From: Artocarpus heterophyllus
Lineage: Eukaryota; Streptophyta; Magnoliopsida; Rosales; Moraceae
NCBI GenBank assembly: GCA_025403435.1
Contig: CM046345.1
Coordinates: 19,276,809 to 19,340,808, forward strand
Direction: 5' to 3'
DNA: 64,000 nucleotides
Part shown: in pieces, positions 38,369 through 50,886 of the stretch
Layout: each line of letters begins with the position of its first letter
Position numbering within the stretch: the stretch's first letter is position 1
Notes under the pieces: generated by a model
Told to the model about the DNA's origin: nothing
The model's database searches: none
Seen by the model: the letters and a program-made list of their open reading frames with translations, nothing else
Position numbers and translations under genes: made by a program

Positions 38369-38988
38369 GTCCTACTCATATCTTGGATAAGGAAGCGAAT
38401 AAGTTAGAAGTACATTTGGAGGTATGCATATTTGTAGGATACCAAAAGGGACAAAAGGTGGGTATTTTTATAACCCAAAAGAAAATAAAGTCGTGGTTTC
38501 TACAAATATGTCATTCCTTGAGGAAAGTTACATGACCAACTTTAAGCTTCGTAGTAGAGTAGTACTTGAGGAGATGGTGACTAATTTGATCACTCTAGTG
38601 GTTTCAGTGAAAATCGGTACAATTAATGTGGAAAAATCAACAGAACAACAACGGATGGAGCTTTAGTGTAGTAGAAGGATCATGCGTTAGAACGAAAGGT
38701 ATATGTTTGATGGTGAAGCCTTCTTCGTTGAGCCTATTGAACATGATAAGGATCCTTACACTTATAAGAGGCTATGAAGGATATTGATTCAAAGCTCTAG
38801 ATAGAAGTTATGAACACTAAGATGAAGTCTATGAAGATTAATCAAGTCTAGGAACTTATGGACTTTCTTGAACGGGTAAAACTCATAGGGTGAAAGTGGA
38901 TCTATAAGAGAATGAGAGGTGCAGATGAGAAAGTCGAAGCCTATAAGGCTAGACTAGTAGCAAAGGAATATACGCAAAAGAAAGGAAT

Positions 38989-39102
38989 CGAATATGGGGA
39001 AACCTTTTTGCCTATAGCCATGCTTAAGTCCATTTGCATTCACTTCGAATATGGGGAAACCTTTTTTCCTATAGCCATGCTTAAGTCCATTTGCATTCAC
39101 TT
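38989..39102 (+). repeat. 57-bp tandem duplication in the RT region of C
   Basis: Two adjacent 57-bp copies (38989-39045 and 39046-39102) differ at one base and keep the frame, so a 19-residue piece around YGETFxPIAMLKSI occurs twice. A, B and D have one copy. Confidence 0.9.
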
Positions 39103-40366
39103 GTCCATTGCTATCATACTCGATTATGAGATTTGATAAATGGATGTCAAGACAACATTCTTAAATGGCTATCTTGATGAGACCATATATATGGTATAAC
39201 TAGATGGGTTCAAAGCTAAGAGTCAAGAGAACAAGGTCTGCAAATTACTAAAGTATATTTATAGACTTAAGCAAGCTTCATGCTCTTGAAACATAAGATT
39301 TGACCTAGTGGTCAAGACTTATGGGTTTAAACAAAATGTGAATGAGCTATATGTTTACAAACACATTAGGATGGTAAAGTGGTTTTCTACTGCTCTATAT
39401 AGATGACATTCTACTTATTGGCAATGACATATAGTTATTGTCATTGGTCAAAGTTTGGTTAACCAAGTAGTTTGACATAAAGGACTTGGGTGAGGCTAGT
39501 TATATTCTAGGAATCCAAATCTTTTGAGATAGGAAGAACAAAATGATAGCCTTATCTCAAGCTTTATACATAGATAAAATTCTCGAGCAGTTTGCAATGT
39601 AAAAATTTCAAGAAAGGTGGGCAACCATCTAAGTCCAGAATTACTCTTTCTAGGAGAGACGGTTTAAAGACTAATGAGGAAAGAGAATCATGAAGAAGGT
39701 TCCTTATACTTCTGTAATAGGGAGTCTCACGTATGCTACGCTTTGCAGATGACTTAACATATGTTATGTGGTCGGGATAGTGAGTCGATTTTAGTTAGAT
39801 CCAAGATCAAACCATTGAAGTACCTAAGATGGACAATAGGTTATATGCTAATGTATTCCAATGAGAATCTAACACTTCTTGGATACACTAACTTAAATTT
39901 CCAAACCTGTCTAGATTTAAGAAGATCAACTTTTGGATCTATGTTTACTCTTGGCAAAGGTGCCATCATTAGGAGAAATATAAAGAAAAGTTGCACTACT
40001 GATCAACTGATGGAGGCCGTGTATGTGGCTGCCAGTAATGCTTCAAATGAAGCAGTGTGGCTTAACAAGTTCCTTGGGAATCTTAAGGTGATTTCTGGTA
40101 TGGATAAGTCGGTCACGCTATATTGTGATGACAGTGCAATGATAGCTAATACCAAAGACTCAAGGTATCACAAGATGAGTATGCATATAGACCGGAAGTA
40201 TCATGTGATAAGGGACTTCATAGAGGATTGGCTTGTAGCTATGTGTTGGATCGTATTTAAGGACAATATGGCTGATCTTTTCACGAAGACACTACCTACA
40301 AGGACCTTCAAGAAGCATGTAGAAGCTATAGGAATATGTAACATGTCACATTTACTTACTTAGGGC

Positions 40367-40377
40367 AAGTGGTAGAT
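40367..40377 (+). other. Polypurine tract of element C
   Basis: AAGTGGTAGAT, one change from A and D, directly before the 3' LTR. Confidence 0.7.
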
Positions 40378-42360
40378 TATTATACTAGGTGCCCTAAGGA
40401 TTAAATGATGTAATAGCTTTCGAGACATTTAATCAATAAAGAGATATCATTTTAGTCATATATCAAATATTGTCTTATTTATGTTCATTTATGTTAAATG
40501 TATGGTAAGCAAACAAAAGTCTAAGACTGTCATTCTAAACCATTAAGATCCTACACATATGGGCGTATTATGTAGAAGACATGAATTTTAAGGTGGTGGT
40601 CTAAATATAAAAGATCATAATTGAGATAATAAAGTTAGATGCTTTATTCATGTTAAGAATGTTATCTTGACTACATCTCTAATAAGAGATAACTTGTCAT
40701 AGTCATTAAAGTGGGACGTCAGGGATAGAGGCATTGATATATTGTCATTGGTGACAATATACTGATCGAGAATAAAGTTGAATTGATTTACTTAAGGATT
40801 ATGTTTGGATAAATTGATTTACTTTAGACAATCATATGTATTACATTTTAATCTTGAATTGAATTAATGGGTTCATATTATTGACTTGTGTCTTTTGATG
40901 TACTAATAGGTGACATCTTGACTTATATGAAGGTAAGCATGCTGATATGTTGAAGACGTGAATCTTTATTGATGCAGACACATTATTCATAGATATGGAA
41001 TAAATATCTCTTATTTAGAGTTAATGATACTCTCTTATAGGCAATATCCTATAATTGGAGACTGGAGCTTTTAACCATTTGACACATATGTGCAACCAAA
41101 TAGTATACTATTTGTATCTGTTATAAATAATAAGTATTCCAATGGTGAGATAATGGGACGTAAGATAAATATAATCGGGAAGGTGAAATGGAATTTATCC
41201 TTAAACAGAATATAAATATCCTATAGGGATGTTATATATTATAATATGTCATGGATGATTAACTTATCAGAGTTTTATAATTTATATATAATTCAAGAGT
41301 ACAACTCTAAGCTTTTGGTGAAATAGTTGTTGAGTTGATAATTGTACAATGTTTATGTCAGAGACATGTTATCTTATAAGTATAGGAGCGCAATCTATAT
41401 GTGTCCATCGGATCCCCTTTACTAGCTCAAATGTTTTCCTGTAATGTTACGATGTTTTTTTCCTACAGATTGATAATTTATGTTAATTCTTAGATTGAAT
41501 AAAATTTGATTGATTGGGCTTCATAATTCTTGTTAGTTTATTGGTTGGATTAATTTTATGATCTAATTCAAAATAAGCATGTTGAATTATTTGAATATGT
41601 TTTATTTGTATGGGGTTATTTGTATATAACTATTTTAATCAAATAACTTTTATGTTGGGTTATTTGAATTAAAATTGAGGTTTTATAAAGGATATCTGAG
41701 TCAAACAACATAGCATATTTCCATTCGGTTCATTTTGGGTTAATCGGATAACTCTTGAAAAATGAAAACGTGTCATGGAGCATCAGCTGCTACCCGACAG
41801 TCAACCGCCATATACAGGGGGCAGTCAACAGCCCCTACCAGGTTACTGTTTCATGTGTCACGTGGCTTTGTGATGAGATTTGATATAGACTCAAATTTGG
41901 AAGCTTAATCTGATAAGAATAAGTCCTAATTTGACCTCTATATCAAGGAAACAATTTTCTGTTGTTTCTTAGATCACTTGAGAAGTTTAAGGAAAGTATT
42001 ATAGTGAGAGAAACTTTGAAACTCTAGTAGGCTTTGATTACATCTCAAACAATAATCCTCTGTCATCTCTAATGGTTGGAAAGAGATGGTGCCAAGGAGG
42101 AACGATTGAATGACGTGCGACCACTTGCATTTCAATCATGAAAAAGAGAATAGCAAGAAAGTCTAGTTGGTTTAGGCTCTTCCTTTAGAAGTTCTCTCAT
42201 AGTAGCTCAGAATAAATCCTTTCTGTCAGAAGTGTGGTTTTTGGTGTACTAAGAGGTACAAAGATCTTAGATTAATTTATATGCATAGTATGTCTAACTT
42301 GTTTTTGGAAAAGGTTTTAATTAAAAACCTTAAAATCCACTGTGTACTTGTTTTCAAACA
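40378..42360 (+). repeat. 3' LTR of element C
   Basis: 1983 bp, starting TATTATACTAGG (canonical TG changed to TA) and ending TTTCAAACA. It aligns with 1308-1858 plus 21015-22422. The TSD CTCAC follows. Confidence 0.85.
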
Positions 42361-42365
42361 CTCAC
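42361..42365. repeat. Target-site duplication of element C, right copy (CTCAC)
   Basis: It matches 1303-1307. Confidence 0.75.
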
Positions 42366-43157
42366 ACCTACCCTAGCCTCTCTCACGGCTTTACAGGTAC
42401 CTAATTTGAGCATTGGAGAGCCCTTAACTGGCATTATACTGGTGTCCCTTTTACGTCCAAAACATTCCCTCTTTTGGGAAGCCAGGAAGAGCATAGGAAG
42501 TTGTTCGACCACCTTGGGTAGCCACATGTGGTGTTGATTAGAAGTAAGGCATAGGAAGGTCAATGGCTTTTCATCTATCTCTCTTGAACGCATTGTTTTT
42601 TAAGGACTTTGAAACTTGTTTTGACTCGCACATCGGCATGTTGGTGCTCCATCTATTGTGGTTTTGATTTTTTATGGCTATGTTTCTCAACCTCTTTAGT
42701 GGCGTGGATTGGCTTATCTTTGGTGGCTCTTCCAATGTTGCTAGGGATTTCATTTCTTTTTTGTGGTAGATGGTTGTGTCAAATAACGGTGATATTGTTT
42801 CTGCCTTGTATTTTTATGTTTTGAGAGCTCATTTGATATTGTTTTCAAAATGGTTTTATCCTTGGGAAAAAATAAAAAAAAAGGAGAATATTTTAAAAAA
42901 TGTGTGGAACTGTTAATATTTTAGTATTTGTTTGAAATTGTTTTTGGGTAAATTTTTAGCCCCAACCCACCATTGCCTAGTCCCCACTATTGACGGGCAT
43001 AGCCCTTACATGTGATAGCTGCCATTAATGGCACCCTCAACTACCCCAAGCCCCTATCACCCCTCTTAATGGACCAAGCCCCCAGCCTCGACAACCCTAG
43101 GCCACCCTCAACGGTCACCCTCGATGACCCTAAGCCCCAACCTTCCTCTTTCTTTCT
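42366..43157 (+). mobile_element. Unassigned stretch; possible Tat-type Ty3/gypsy LTR fragment at its left end
   Basis: Bases 42390-42470 have the pattern TTGAGCATTGGAGAG...GGTGTCCC, which resembles the U5 of Tat/Ogre-like plant LTRs known for a sequence near TTGAGCGTCGGAG. It would continue leftward into 1258-1307 before C inserted. From 42600 to 43157 there is non-coding DNA with poly-A and a CCC-rich part (42960-43140). I see no gene. Confidence 0.3.
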
Positions 43158-43512
43158 TGTTAGAATTTGAGTACATAGTGGAATTTTAAAAATTTTTCGT
43201 AAAACCTTTCTCCATAGAATGAATTAGAAATGCTATGTGTCATAAATTATATAAAAACCTTTGTACCTTAGCGAATCTGTAACTGCACTTCTTACAGAAG
43301 ATTATTCGTCAGAATTGCTACTAGAGAAACATATCCGAAAGAGCCTCAATCAACTAGTCTTCTTTGCTATTCTCTTTTCCATGATCGAAATATGAGTAGG
43401 CACACATCATTTTATTCTTATCTTGGTGACGTCTCTTTCTAACCGTAAGAAAAAACTAAGAATTACTGCTCTTGATGTTGAACAATAGCCCTATAGTAGT
43501 TTTATATTTTCT
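43158..43512 (-). mobile_element. Copia LTR remnant, U5 part
   Basis: TGTTAGAATTTGAGTACATAGTGG and the segment around 43345-43440 parallel the U5/R of the B LTR. It is interrupted by another LTR at 43518 and probably resumes at 44883-45267. Confidence 0.6.
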
Positions 43513-43517
43513 TTCAT

Positions 43518-44877
43518 TGGAATAAAATATGAAACGTAGTGGAAGAAAGGGATCATTGACAAACAAAAATTTTCTTAAAACTTTGTTCATCAGGAATGGC
43601 TATATAATTTTAATTAATAATAGAAAACTTTGATAATTTTTACCAACCTTTAGAAGACCTATCGAGGTATCCTAGCTTTCCTCTTTGACACCATGATCTT
43701 TCAAGCCAGGCCTCCACACCAATGGAAAGACGAGTGGGTGTTAAACTATAAGAATGAATCAACCTCACACTTTTCTAAATCTGCTATGTACTCAATACAT
43801 GAAATAGCAGACCTTTTTTTTTTTTTCAGAGAAGAACTTTCAATTTTTCTCTTTAAGTATGTAGCAAAAGTTACCTGAAAGATTGATTTGTCTGTAGAGA
43901 TAACTGTTATCTCTCTCTTTTCATATCTGAGTAGTTAGTTATTTTAAATTAATTTTAATTTACTTTAAATCTGAAATAACCACCATATCAGATTTATGGG
44001 AAAGGGATATAATCTACATGATCCTTATCCCTTCTTTTTTTTTTTTATTAAAACTGAATCACGATTCTTATTAATATATATATATATATGTACGTTTACG
44101 AAACGTAAATGTTTATGTTTTTATTTTTTTTCCCTTTTTTTTAACGTAAAGAACGTTTACATTCTTTTATATATATAAATATATAATAAAATCTTTTTTA
44201 TATATACATAAATATAAGATTTGGTTCAAAACTATATATATATATATATCTAAATTCAAAAATAAATCGTATTTATTTAAAATTAGATTTTTAAATTAAT
44301 CAATTAATTATTTAATTTTGTGTCCAAATAGGAAAAGACAAAAAGGTGGTCCTACCACACATGTGTCACATACAAAATTAAAATTATATTCAAATAATCT
44401 TATTATTCAAATATTATTAATTAATTAATTAAAAAATCATATTTAACTAATCTCGTTAGTTAAATATAATCAATTAATTAATTAACTAATACTCAGTTAA
44501 ATTGTGACAACATTTATCACATTACATTATGTGTCACAGAGAATATTTTTCTATATCACATTAATGATTCAAGTGTGAAATAATTAATTCAGAATTCAAT
44601 AATTCCAAACTAAATATATATAATTCATTCTATGTATTAAATCTAATATAGTCTTATAGAGGTGGCATTGGGGACCAATGGACCTATAACCTAAGCTCTA
44701 ATAAATTTGGCAGTTAATTAAACTCTTTAATTAATGTGTCAAATTTATTAGTTTTAGTGTTACTCCATTAAAAACCTGAAACTAAACTCTTGAGATTATA
44801 GTAAAAATTACTCAAAGAAAATTAGCGAGTAGTCCATTGATACAATCATTACATAAAAGTCAGTCCTCTAAAAATAG
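43518..44877 (-). mobile_element. Second LTR remnant nested in the first
   Basis: A new U5-like start (GAAACGTAGTGG at about 43531) begins inside the first LTR, followed by AT-rich U3 with TA runs near 44076 and 44238. A TTCAT repeat at 43513-43517 and 44878-44882 may be its TSD. The ends have lost the canonical CA, so the exact borders are tentative. Confidence 0.45.
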
Positions 44878-44882
44878 TTCAT

Positions 44883-45267
44883 AATAAGAGCTACAAAGTT
44901 ATTTGATTAAAACAGTCATATGTCAATAATCCAATATCAAATAAAATGTACAAATAATTAAACACATCTATCTTGAATTAATTTATGAAATTAATTCAAT
45001 CAATAGCATATCATGAATTTTTACAATCCAATCAATGGAATTTGAAGCTATCATAGAATTAACATAAGCCATCAATTTGTAGGAAAAAAAATGTCGTATA
45101 GTTACATAGAAAATGTGTGAGTTGGTAAAAGGGACTCAATAGACATATATAGATTAAGCTTCTATAATTATAAAATGGCATGTTCCTTACACACATTTTT
45201 ACAATTATCAACCTAAAGCAACTCCACTAAAAGTTTAGAGCTGAACTCTTGAACTACATATAAGATT
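44883..45267 (-). mobile_element. Copia LTR remnant, U3 part, truncated
   Basis: This matches the region of the A/B LTRs that holds ACTCCACTAAAAG and CTCTTGAACTA. Similarity stops abruptly at about 45267, and Ty3/gypsy coding sequence follows. Confidence 0.55.
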
Positions 45268-47403
45268 ACGGTGATGTGCAATGTTCTTGGGCCAATAAAT
45301 CTTGTTTCCATCAATTCTTCCAAATTGCTTCCTGAATTCGACTTTCTCAGCAAGTGCTATGCAATATATAGCAATGAAAACATGTGCTACTCCTGGAACT
45401 AAGTCGATGACAAACTTAATTTCCCTATCGGGTAGAAGTCCTGGTAATTCATTTGAAAAAAGTCCATAAATTCGCCCACCACTAGACTATAGGAAGAAAA
45501 ATTACTCTTCTTTAATTCTCCTTTTGACGCAAAGATCATCCCAAGACTTTTGAAATTCCTTCGTCTTTTGATACACACTTCTAGTGTAGGGGTTGGCATT
45601 TCTATTTCTGTCTTATATTAGAAGTTAATGACTTGTCCATTCTTTGTAAATGGGGTGACATGTTTTTGGTGGCAATCTACTATGGCATGGTATTTAGCTA
45701 GCCAATCTATTTTTAGAAGTATGTCAAATTCCATCATGGTTATTACATACAAGCTGGCTGAGAATCTACGTTGTCCTATTACTTTACAAATGAATTTACA
45801 AATTATGGAAACCTCAGCTATGCCGCACATCAGGGTACTAAGACCTAAAGGGGAATTACAAGTTTCATTCTCTAATTATAATATTTAAGCAAACAATGTA
45901 GATATAAATGAATTGATAGCACCAGTTTCAAATAACAAATGAGCCCATGAATGAGAGATGTAAATCATACCGTCTACCATAGAATTGTCAACTTGATTCG
46001 ATTGTCCAACAGTGGCTATACTAGCATAAGTTTGAGTTGTTGCTTTCCCTTTTTCCACGGTTCCCTTAACTCCTACTTGCATTATTATTTCTTATAGGGA
46101 AGTAAGGCCTTTGATCTGTATAAGCTTGTGGAGTTGGTTAAAAGTTTTGGCTTTGTTGAAAACCTAAGCTTTGTGGTTGTTGTTTGACAATTGTATTGAG
46201 GTTGAAACCCATGAGGTTGGGTTACAGAACCATGTAAAGCTAGTGAGCTATGCTATGATGCTACCTAATCTTGATTTCCTCCTTATGTGGTTGAGCCAAC
46301 TTGGCTATTTTAGGGCCTACCCAAAGCAAAAGAGGATTGTGCTAGGCGATTGGGGTAGTTTTGTCTCAAATGCCCTACCTGTCCATAATTATGACAGGCA
46401 TATGATTGGAAACGTCCACTACTTCAAGGCCTACCGCCAACACTCAGACCATTACTTTGTGAAGCCTATCCTTGAGACTTTTCTTTCTTATTTATCTTTC
46501 TCTAGCACCGACCAGATCTTTTATATTCCCTATAAGAATTATTCAACTCTGCCTCTGCATGTTAAGCAGTGGCTACTGGCTCAAGAAACTTGGTTAAAGG
46601 GGTTGTATCTATCATCTGTCTGATCTTTGGCCTTAGGTTTTGAAATTTTTCACATCTAGTTAAGGGAACTATCACAACACCAGGATTCTATCAAGACAAG
46701 TCTATGAATCAAGCCTGATATTCAGCTACTACATATCACCTTGTACAAAATTTTCAAATTCCCAGAGCATTGATTGTCAATGATTATGGGGAACATATGT
46801 ATTGTGAAATATCATCTCGAACTAACCCAAGTAAGATTTGGCACATCATAATCATCCTCTGAAGATCCCACCATTCTTTACCTTTTCCTTCAAATACATA
46901 CGTAGCATAGTTAACCAATTTTCTTGTGGACTTCTCAGAGTTCCTAGTTTTTACTTGACAGCTTTTAACCATTGTTCAGCCATCCCTAGGCTAGGCTCCC
47001 CTAAAAACACAAGAGGTTTTTACTTCATAAATTCCTTTAGTAAGGTTAAATGGCGTTGCTTAAAATCTCAACCTTTATAGGTCTTTGTACGTTTTAGAGA
47101 GTTTGAAGGATTTGAATCAAATTATTTATTTCCATAGCAACTGGTTGAGGCTATTCCATTGGTTAGGTTCAACTTCTTAAGGTTGTTGAATTGGTTGTGT
47201 TTGTGTAGTAGATTGACATTGTTTAATTGGTTATGATTGTTCTAAAGCCTAAGGTTATCGCCCTGATGGCATGGTTCTTATTTGACTATGAACGTTAAAC
47301 TAGTATTAGTACTAATGATGATGATATTTAAATTTTAAACTTTAAAACCATTTCAAAAACTGATTTTAAAGTGGTGCTACACTTTTTAGGTTTACCAAAC
47401 CTA
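45268..47403 (-). pseudogene. Ty3/gypsy gag and protease remnant
   Basis: On the minus strand a gag piece lies at 46972-46784 (YVFEGKGKEWW, a typical capsid-region motif). Then comes a zinc-knuckle region near 46405-46360 with two Cys changed to Tyr, and a protease with LFETGAINSFIS near 45945-45890, where the catalytic Asp is Glu. After that is the downstream protease motif FDILLKIDWLAKYHAIVDC (45830-45618). Order and motifs fit a chromovirus-like Ty3 element with a retropepsin of the RVP_2 type. RT, RNase H and integrase are missing; the copy is cut at about 45267. Stops and frameshifts abound. Confidence 0.75.
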
Positions 47404-47416
47404 GGCTTTGATTCCA
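47404..47416 (-). other. Primer-binding site of the Ty3/gypsy remnant
   Basis: The minus strand reads TGGAATCAAAGCC, a degenerate initiator-Met tRNA site, 5 bp inside the LTR end. Confidence 0.6.
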
Positions 47417-47421
47417 AAATT

Positions 47422-49640
47422 TGTAACGCCCCTAAGTGGGGTTTAGTAGTTTTTAATAAATATAACAAACTTCACAATACCGTTTCAAAATTATTTAAAA
47501 TAGTGCCCATAGGTCTTTAGAATAAAACAAAATAGAAAATATTTAAATAACATATCACAGTTTAGTATAGCATCAATATTTAAAAAATACAGCCATCATC
47601 ATCATTATTATACGGTTCCTAGTCAATAGATAATAAAACATAGCCAATACTACAGTTTAAGAGTCTTATATAATCAAACCAAAGATATATAATTCTAAAA
47701 TATACTTTGACACGTTACTCACAATGTTCTTGTCTATACCTTATCGGATAGATTATACTAAACTCCACCTAAGAGGTAAAAATAGTAAGGAATGAGCATC
47801 GACATGCCCATTAGGAAAACTATTATTTATTTTTAGGTTTTATTATTTACCGTAATAACACCTACATAGTTAGTTTATTATCAAACAATATTATTTGTTT
47901 TATAACAATTCCATTATGTTTATATTTGGTGGATACCCTATAAATAAACCTTACCATGTTTCTATAATATATAATATAATTCATAATTAAATAATGTTTT
48001 TTGGTATCTATAATGAAATTGAAAATCACATCTCTCTACTCAACGTAACCATGAAGGACACACTTGACAGCTTTAACTAATGATTCTAGAGTTATCAGCT
48101 GAGGGGACTTAAGTCCCGAATCCTCACGAAGATGTTTCCTATATAGTGCATTTTTGGCTTCCAACCCAAGGAAGTGCCAATGCTTCCCCCGATTTACCTT
48201 TTAGGATATATGTGCCTAAAGATGTAATTGTCGTCTTCTTCACCTCTCACCATCCTCACATATCCTTATTGATATGTATAAAGTCTGTATTATCTAACTA
48301 TGCTTCTTAAATTGTATTAAAGCATATCAAATCACTTGACCTTACTGTACATTCTAGGTTGGGCCTAAAGTATGGTGTTTTCAAGTGATACTCATGTAAT
48401 TATTAATATAATAATATGTATACATATATTATCATGCAAAATAAATACCTAATTTCAATTAAACAAAACCTTTCAAAAGTTGAGTAATAAAATCCCTACT
48501 TCTTTAGCAACTAATCTATTGGTAACTTCTAGCTTGTCACCATCACCATGTATGTTTCAAATACCTTGACAACCTTATGCTGTATATATTTAGAAATTAT
48601 CTTAACAATATCACTATTCAAATTACCTTTATGTCAATTTATTTGTTAGTGTGCCTCACAAGCAATTTGACAATAAATATGCATGAAAATTAGAATTGCA
48701 ATAGTAAAACGATGTCTGATACAGTTCAACGGTGCAATCTACAGTGAAACAACGTAGTGTTGTTGGCACTATTCAAGCTACGATAAACAACGCAGCTATA
48801 GTACGTCATTTTTATGTTACTATTGTTGTTTCATTCTGGAAATTTTTCCAGAGCTCTAGTACGTGTTTTCTTATCCCTTTTCCCCAAATTTTGTTTTTCT
48901 AACATCTTTTTAAACATAAAAATGATACATAAACAATCTGCAGTCATCATAGACTAATTTTTAACAATTTTCATACTCAAATCATAATTTAAATCAAAGT
49001 TTGAGTTTTGAAAATCTTACCTCAAACTTAGCTAAAAAATATTGTTTGATCTTGAAAATCTTTGAGTTTCCTTGATCTATGAGGCTGTGGGAGTTTGGTT
49101 TGATCTTTGGTTTTTCTCTATGGGTGTTGCCGTGAGTGAAGAAAGAAAGCAGAGGAAGAAGAAGAAAGAAGAGAAAGAAGATGAAGGGAAAGAAAGACAG
49201 ACAGATAAAAGAGTAAGATGAGGGAGAGCAATTTAAAGAAGGTAAGGCAGCATTGGATTGTCTATGCGTAGGTAGAGAAAATCAAAGGAGAAGGTGGATA
49301 AATCTTCCACAGAAGATTCTTCAGCAGAAAATGCCAAAAGGCATTTTCCTAAATAAATAGAAGTTCAGGGTATCTTTGTAATTTTGTTAATTAGGTTTAG
49401 AAAAATTGAAAAAAAATTAGAAATAGGTAAAAAAATTAATATGAGATAAATTTTTTATGAAATAAACTTTTACAAAATTTAAATTGGCATAACAATAATT
49501 AGATTTGATACAATTATACCCTTTAAAAATAACGGGTGGCATAGAAAAATAAGGAAATTTGTTAAAAAATAAATACACGGTAAAGTCAGTTAAAAGGGTA
49601 TTTTTGGATTCCTAATATATGTAATTAAAAAAAATGATGT
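47422..49640 (-). repeat. 5' LTR of the Ty3/gypsy remnant (far end approximate)
   Basis: It starts TGTAACGCCCC on the plus strand, so on the element strand it ends GGGCGTTACA, a common end for plant Ty3 LTRs. A TATA-like box lies at 49352-49360 (minus), followed by a pyrimidine-rich leader at 49120-49300 and a splice-donor-like AGGTAAGA near 49015-49022. I could not find the outer end; 49640 is a guess. Confidence 0.5.
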
Positions 49641-50886
49641 ATAAGTGGTATTTGTAGAATGAGAAGGTTGGATTGTGTAATTTTTATTTTTTTATTTAGT
49701 TGGTCATTGTTCCCCTCTCTCTTTCTCTCCTTTTTACATTTTCAATTATATTGTTTACTTCCTCTCCAACACTCAATATCTCTCATTCTTTACATTTTTA
49801 CTACTCATTGCTTTCTCTCTCTCAAAATAAATCTTTCTTTTCTAAATAATATTTTTCTATTTTGATTCTCTCTCTAATCTCTTGGCATACAAGTATAGCA
49901 TACAATATCTTACTTTCTTATTCTTTCTCTTTGTTGTCGACTCCTTCAAATTAATTTTTTTTTTTTTTTTTTACTTTTGGTTTGGTGATATTGTGATGTA
50001 ATTAGAATAGGACTACTTACTTCATAAAATATAGGATTTCTAATTCAAGCTCTATAATCTCTATATTTTATTTTTTTGACATTAAGGCATGCAAATTTAG
50101 ACGTATCAACCTGTTTTAATTGTTACCTAAAAAGTTACATATTTTACTTGATTTTCAAAGTATGTTAGTTTATAAATTTTATCTTCACTGTGCACTATTA
50201 AATTCAAGTTTGGCTCCATCCTTGATGCTTCCCACACTTTTTAGAGCAAAAGTGAGGAAAAGGGTAACAATATCTTATTTAATCTATATTTATTTTGAAA
50301 AATATTTTAAAATATCCAACTATTTAAAAATTTAAGCACATGATTTTTTATATTCAATCTAAAAATCAATTCTTTATGCTTCCATCTCAATTGTATGCTA
50401 CCAAAAAAAAATTCAAACTAACATAAATCATACAAAATAGACACAACCACATAAATTGAGAAATTACATGTTATGCCATACTTTTAAAAGTGCTGTTTTC
50501 TATACCACACTGAAAAAGTTTATCCCATATTATAATTTATATTACATGTTAAATTGTGCCATACATCACCACAAATGTACATGTGTGGCATTTACAAAAA
50601 AATAAATCTTAAAGATAATTTTTATGAAAATTCCCCACATATATTTTCCCTAAAAAAAGGGAAAAAAAAACACACATACCCTTTAGCTAAAAAACCATAG
50701 ATCTATCAAAATCAAAGACCAAGGATGTGACAATAAAGGGAAGGACAAGAGACTAGTGCAGCAACAAGGATTGGACATGAGGGATGGTCAGGAAAGGGGG
50801 ATTATGCACTTAGGCCTAGTGACATATCAAGCACGGGAGACAGAAAATGAAACGAGCTTAGGAAAAACCATGGAGCCCACATTTTA
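49641..50886. other. AT-rich intergenic DNA, no gene
   Basis: It holds pyrimidine-rich runs (49690-49870), a long T run near 49950-49971 and A-rich stretches. Open frames here, such as 49659-49865, encode only low-complexity Ser/Leu/Phe-rich peptides. Confidence 0.6.

Larger units (their letters stand above)
34999..40363 (+). pseudogene. Gag-pol polyprotein of element C (heavily decayed, interrupted)
   Basis: The start codon of A, B and D is ATA here (34999-35001). Gag has many stops. The zinc knuckle near 35747-35790 has lost its His (Tyr instead). The protease reads DSN at 35875-35883 after a TAG for Trp. The integrase lacks a segment of about 35 residues near 36672, including the third catalytic Glu, and is then split by a solo LTR (36807-38363). 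RT contains a 57-bp in-frame duplication (38989-39102) and keeps YIDD at 39396-39407. RNase H (39900-40363) is readable, and the stop is TAG 40361-40363. No working product is possible. Confidence 0.88.
1308..42360 (+). mobile_element. Ty1/copia retrotransposon C, outermost element of the nested stack
   Basis: This degenerate copia element has been expanded to 41 kb by later insertions. Its 5' LTR is 1308-1858 plus 21015-22422, the primer site is 22425-22436, and the leader is split by a Mutator-like element. The decayed gag-pol runs 34999-40363 and the 3' LTR is 40378-42360. A 5-bp TSD (CTCAC) flanks the whole. Removing element B, the Mutator-like element with D inside it, and the solo LTR leaves about 9.3 kb, matching A, B and D. 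It must be the oldest member of the stack because it hosts all the others. Both LTR 5' ends have lost the canonical TG. Confidence 0.85.

Noticed and set aside
39761..40363. 200-residue frame near the end of C as a possible independent gene
   Set aside because: It is the RNase H end of the C polyprotein, recognisable by alignment with A and D.
42354..42593. 79-residue minus-strand frame right of element C
   Set aside because: It crosses the LTR border and TSD of C, so it cannot be an ancestral gene; no domain seen.
46171..46623. 150-residue plus-strand frame, one of the longest in the right half
   Set aside because: It lies opposite the decayed zinc-knuckle region of the Ty3 gag on the minus strand; its translation matches nothing I recognise.
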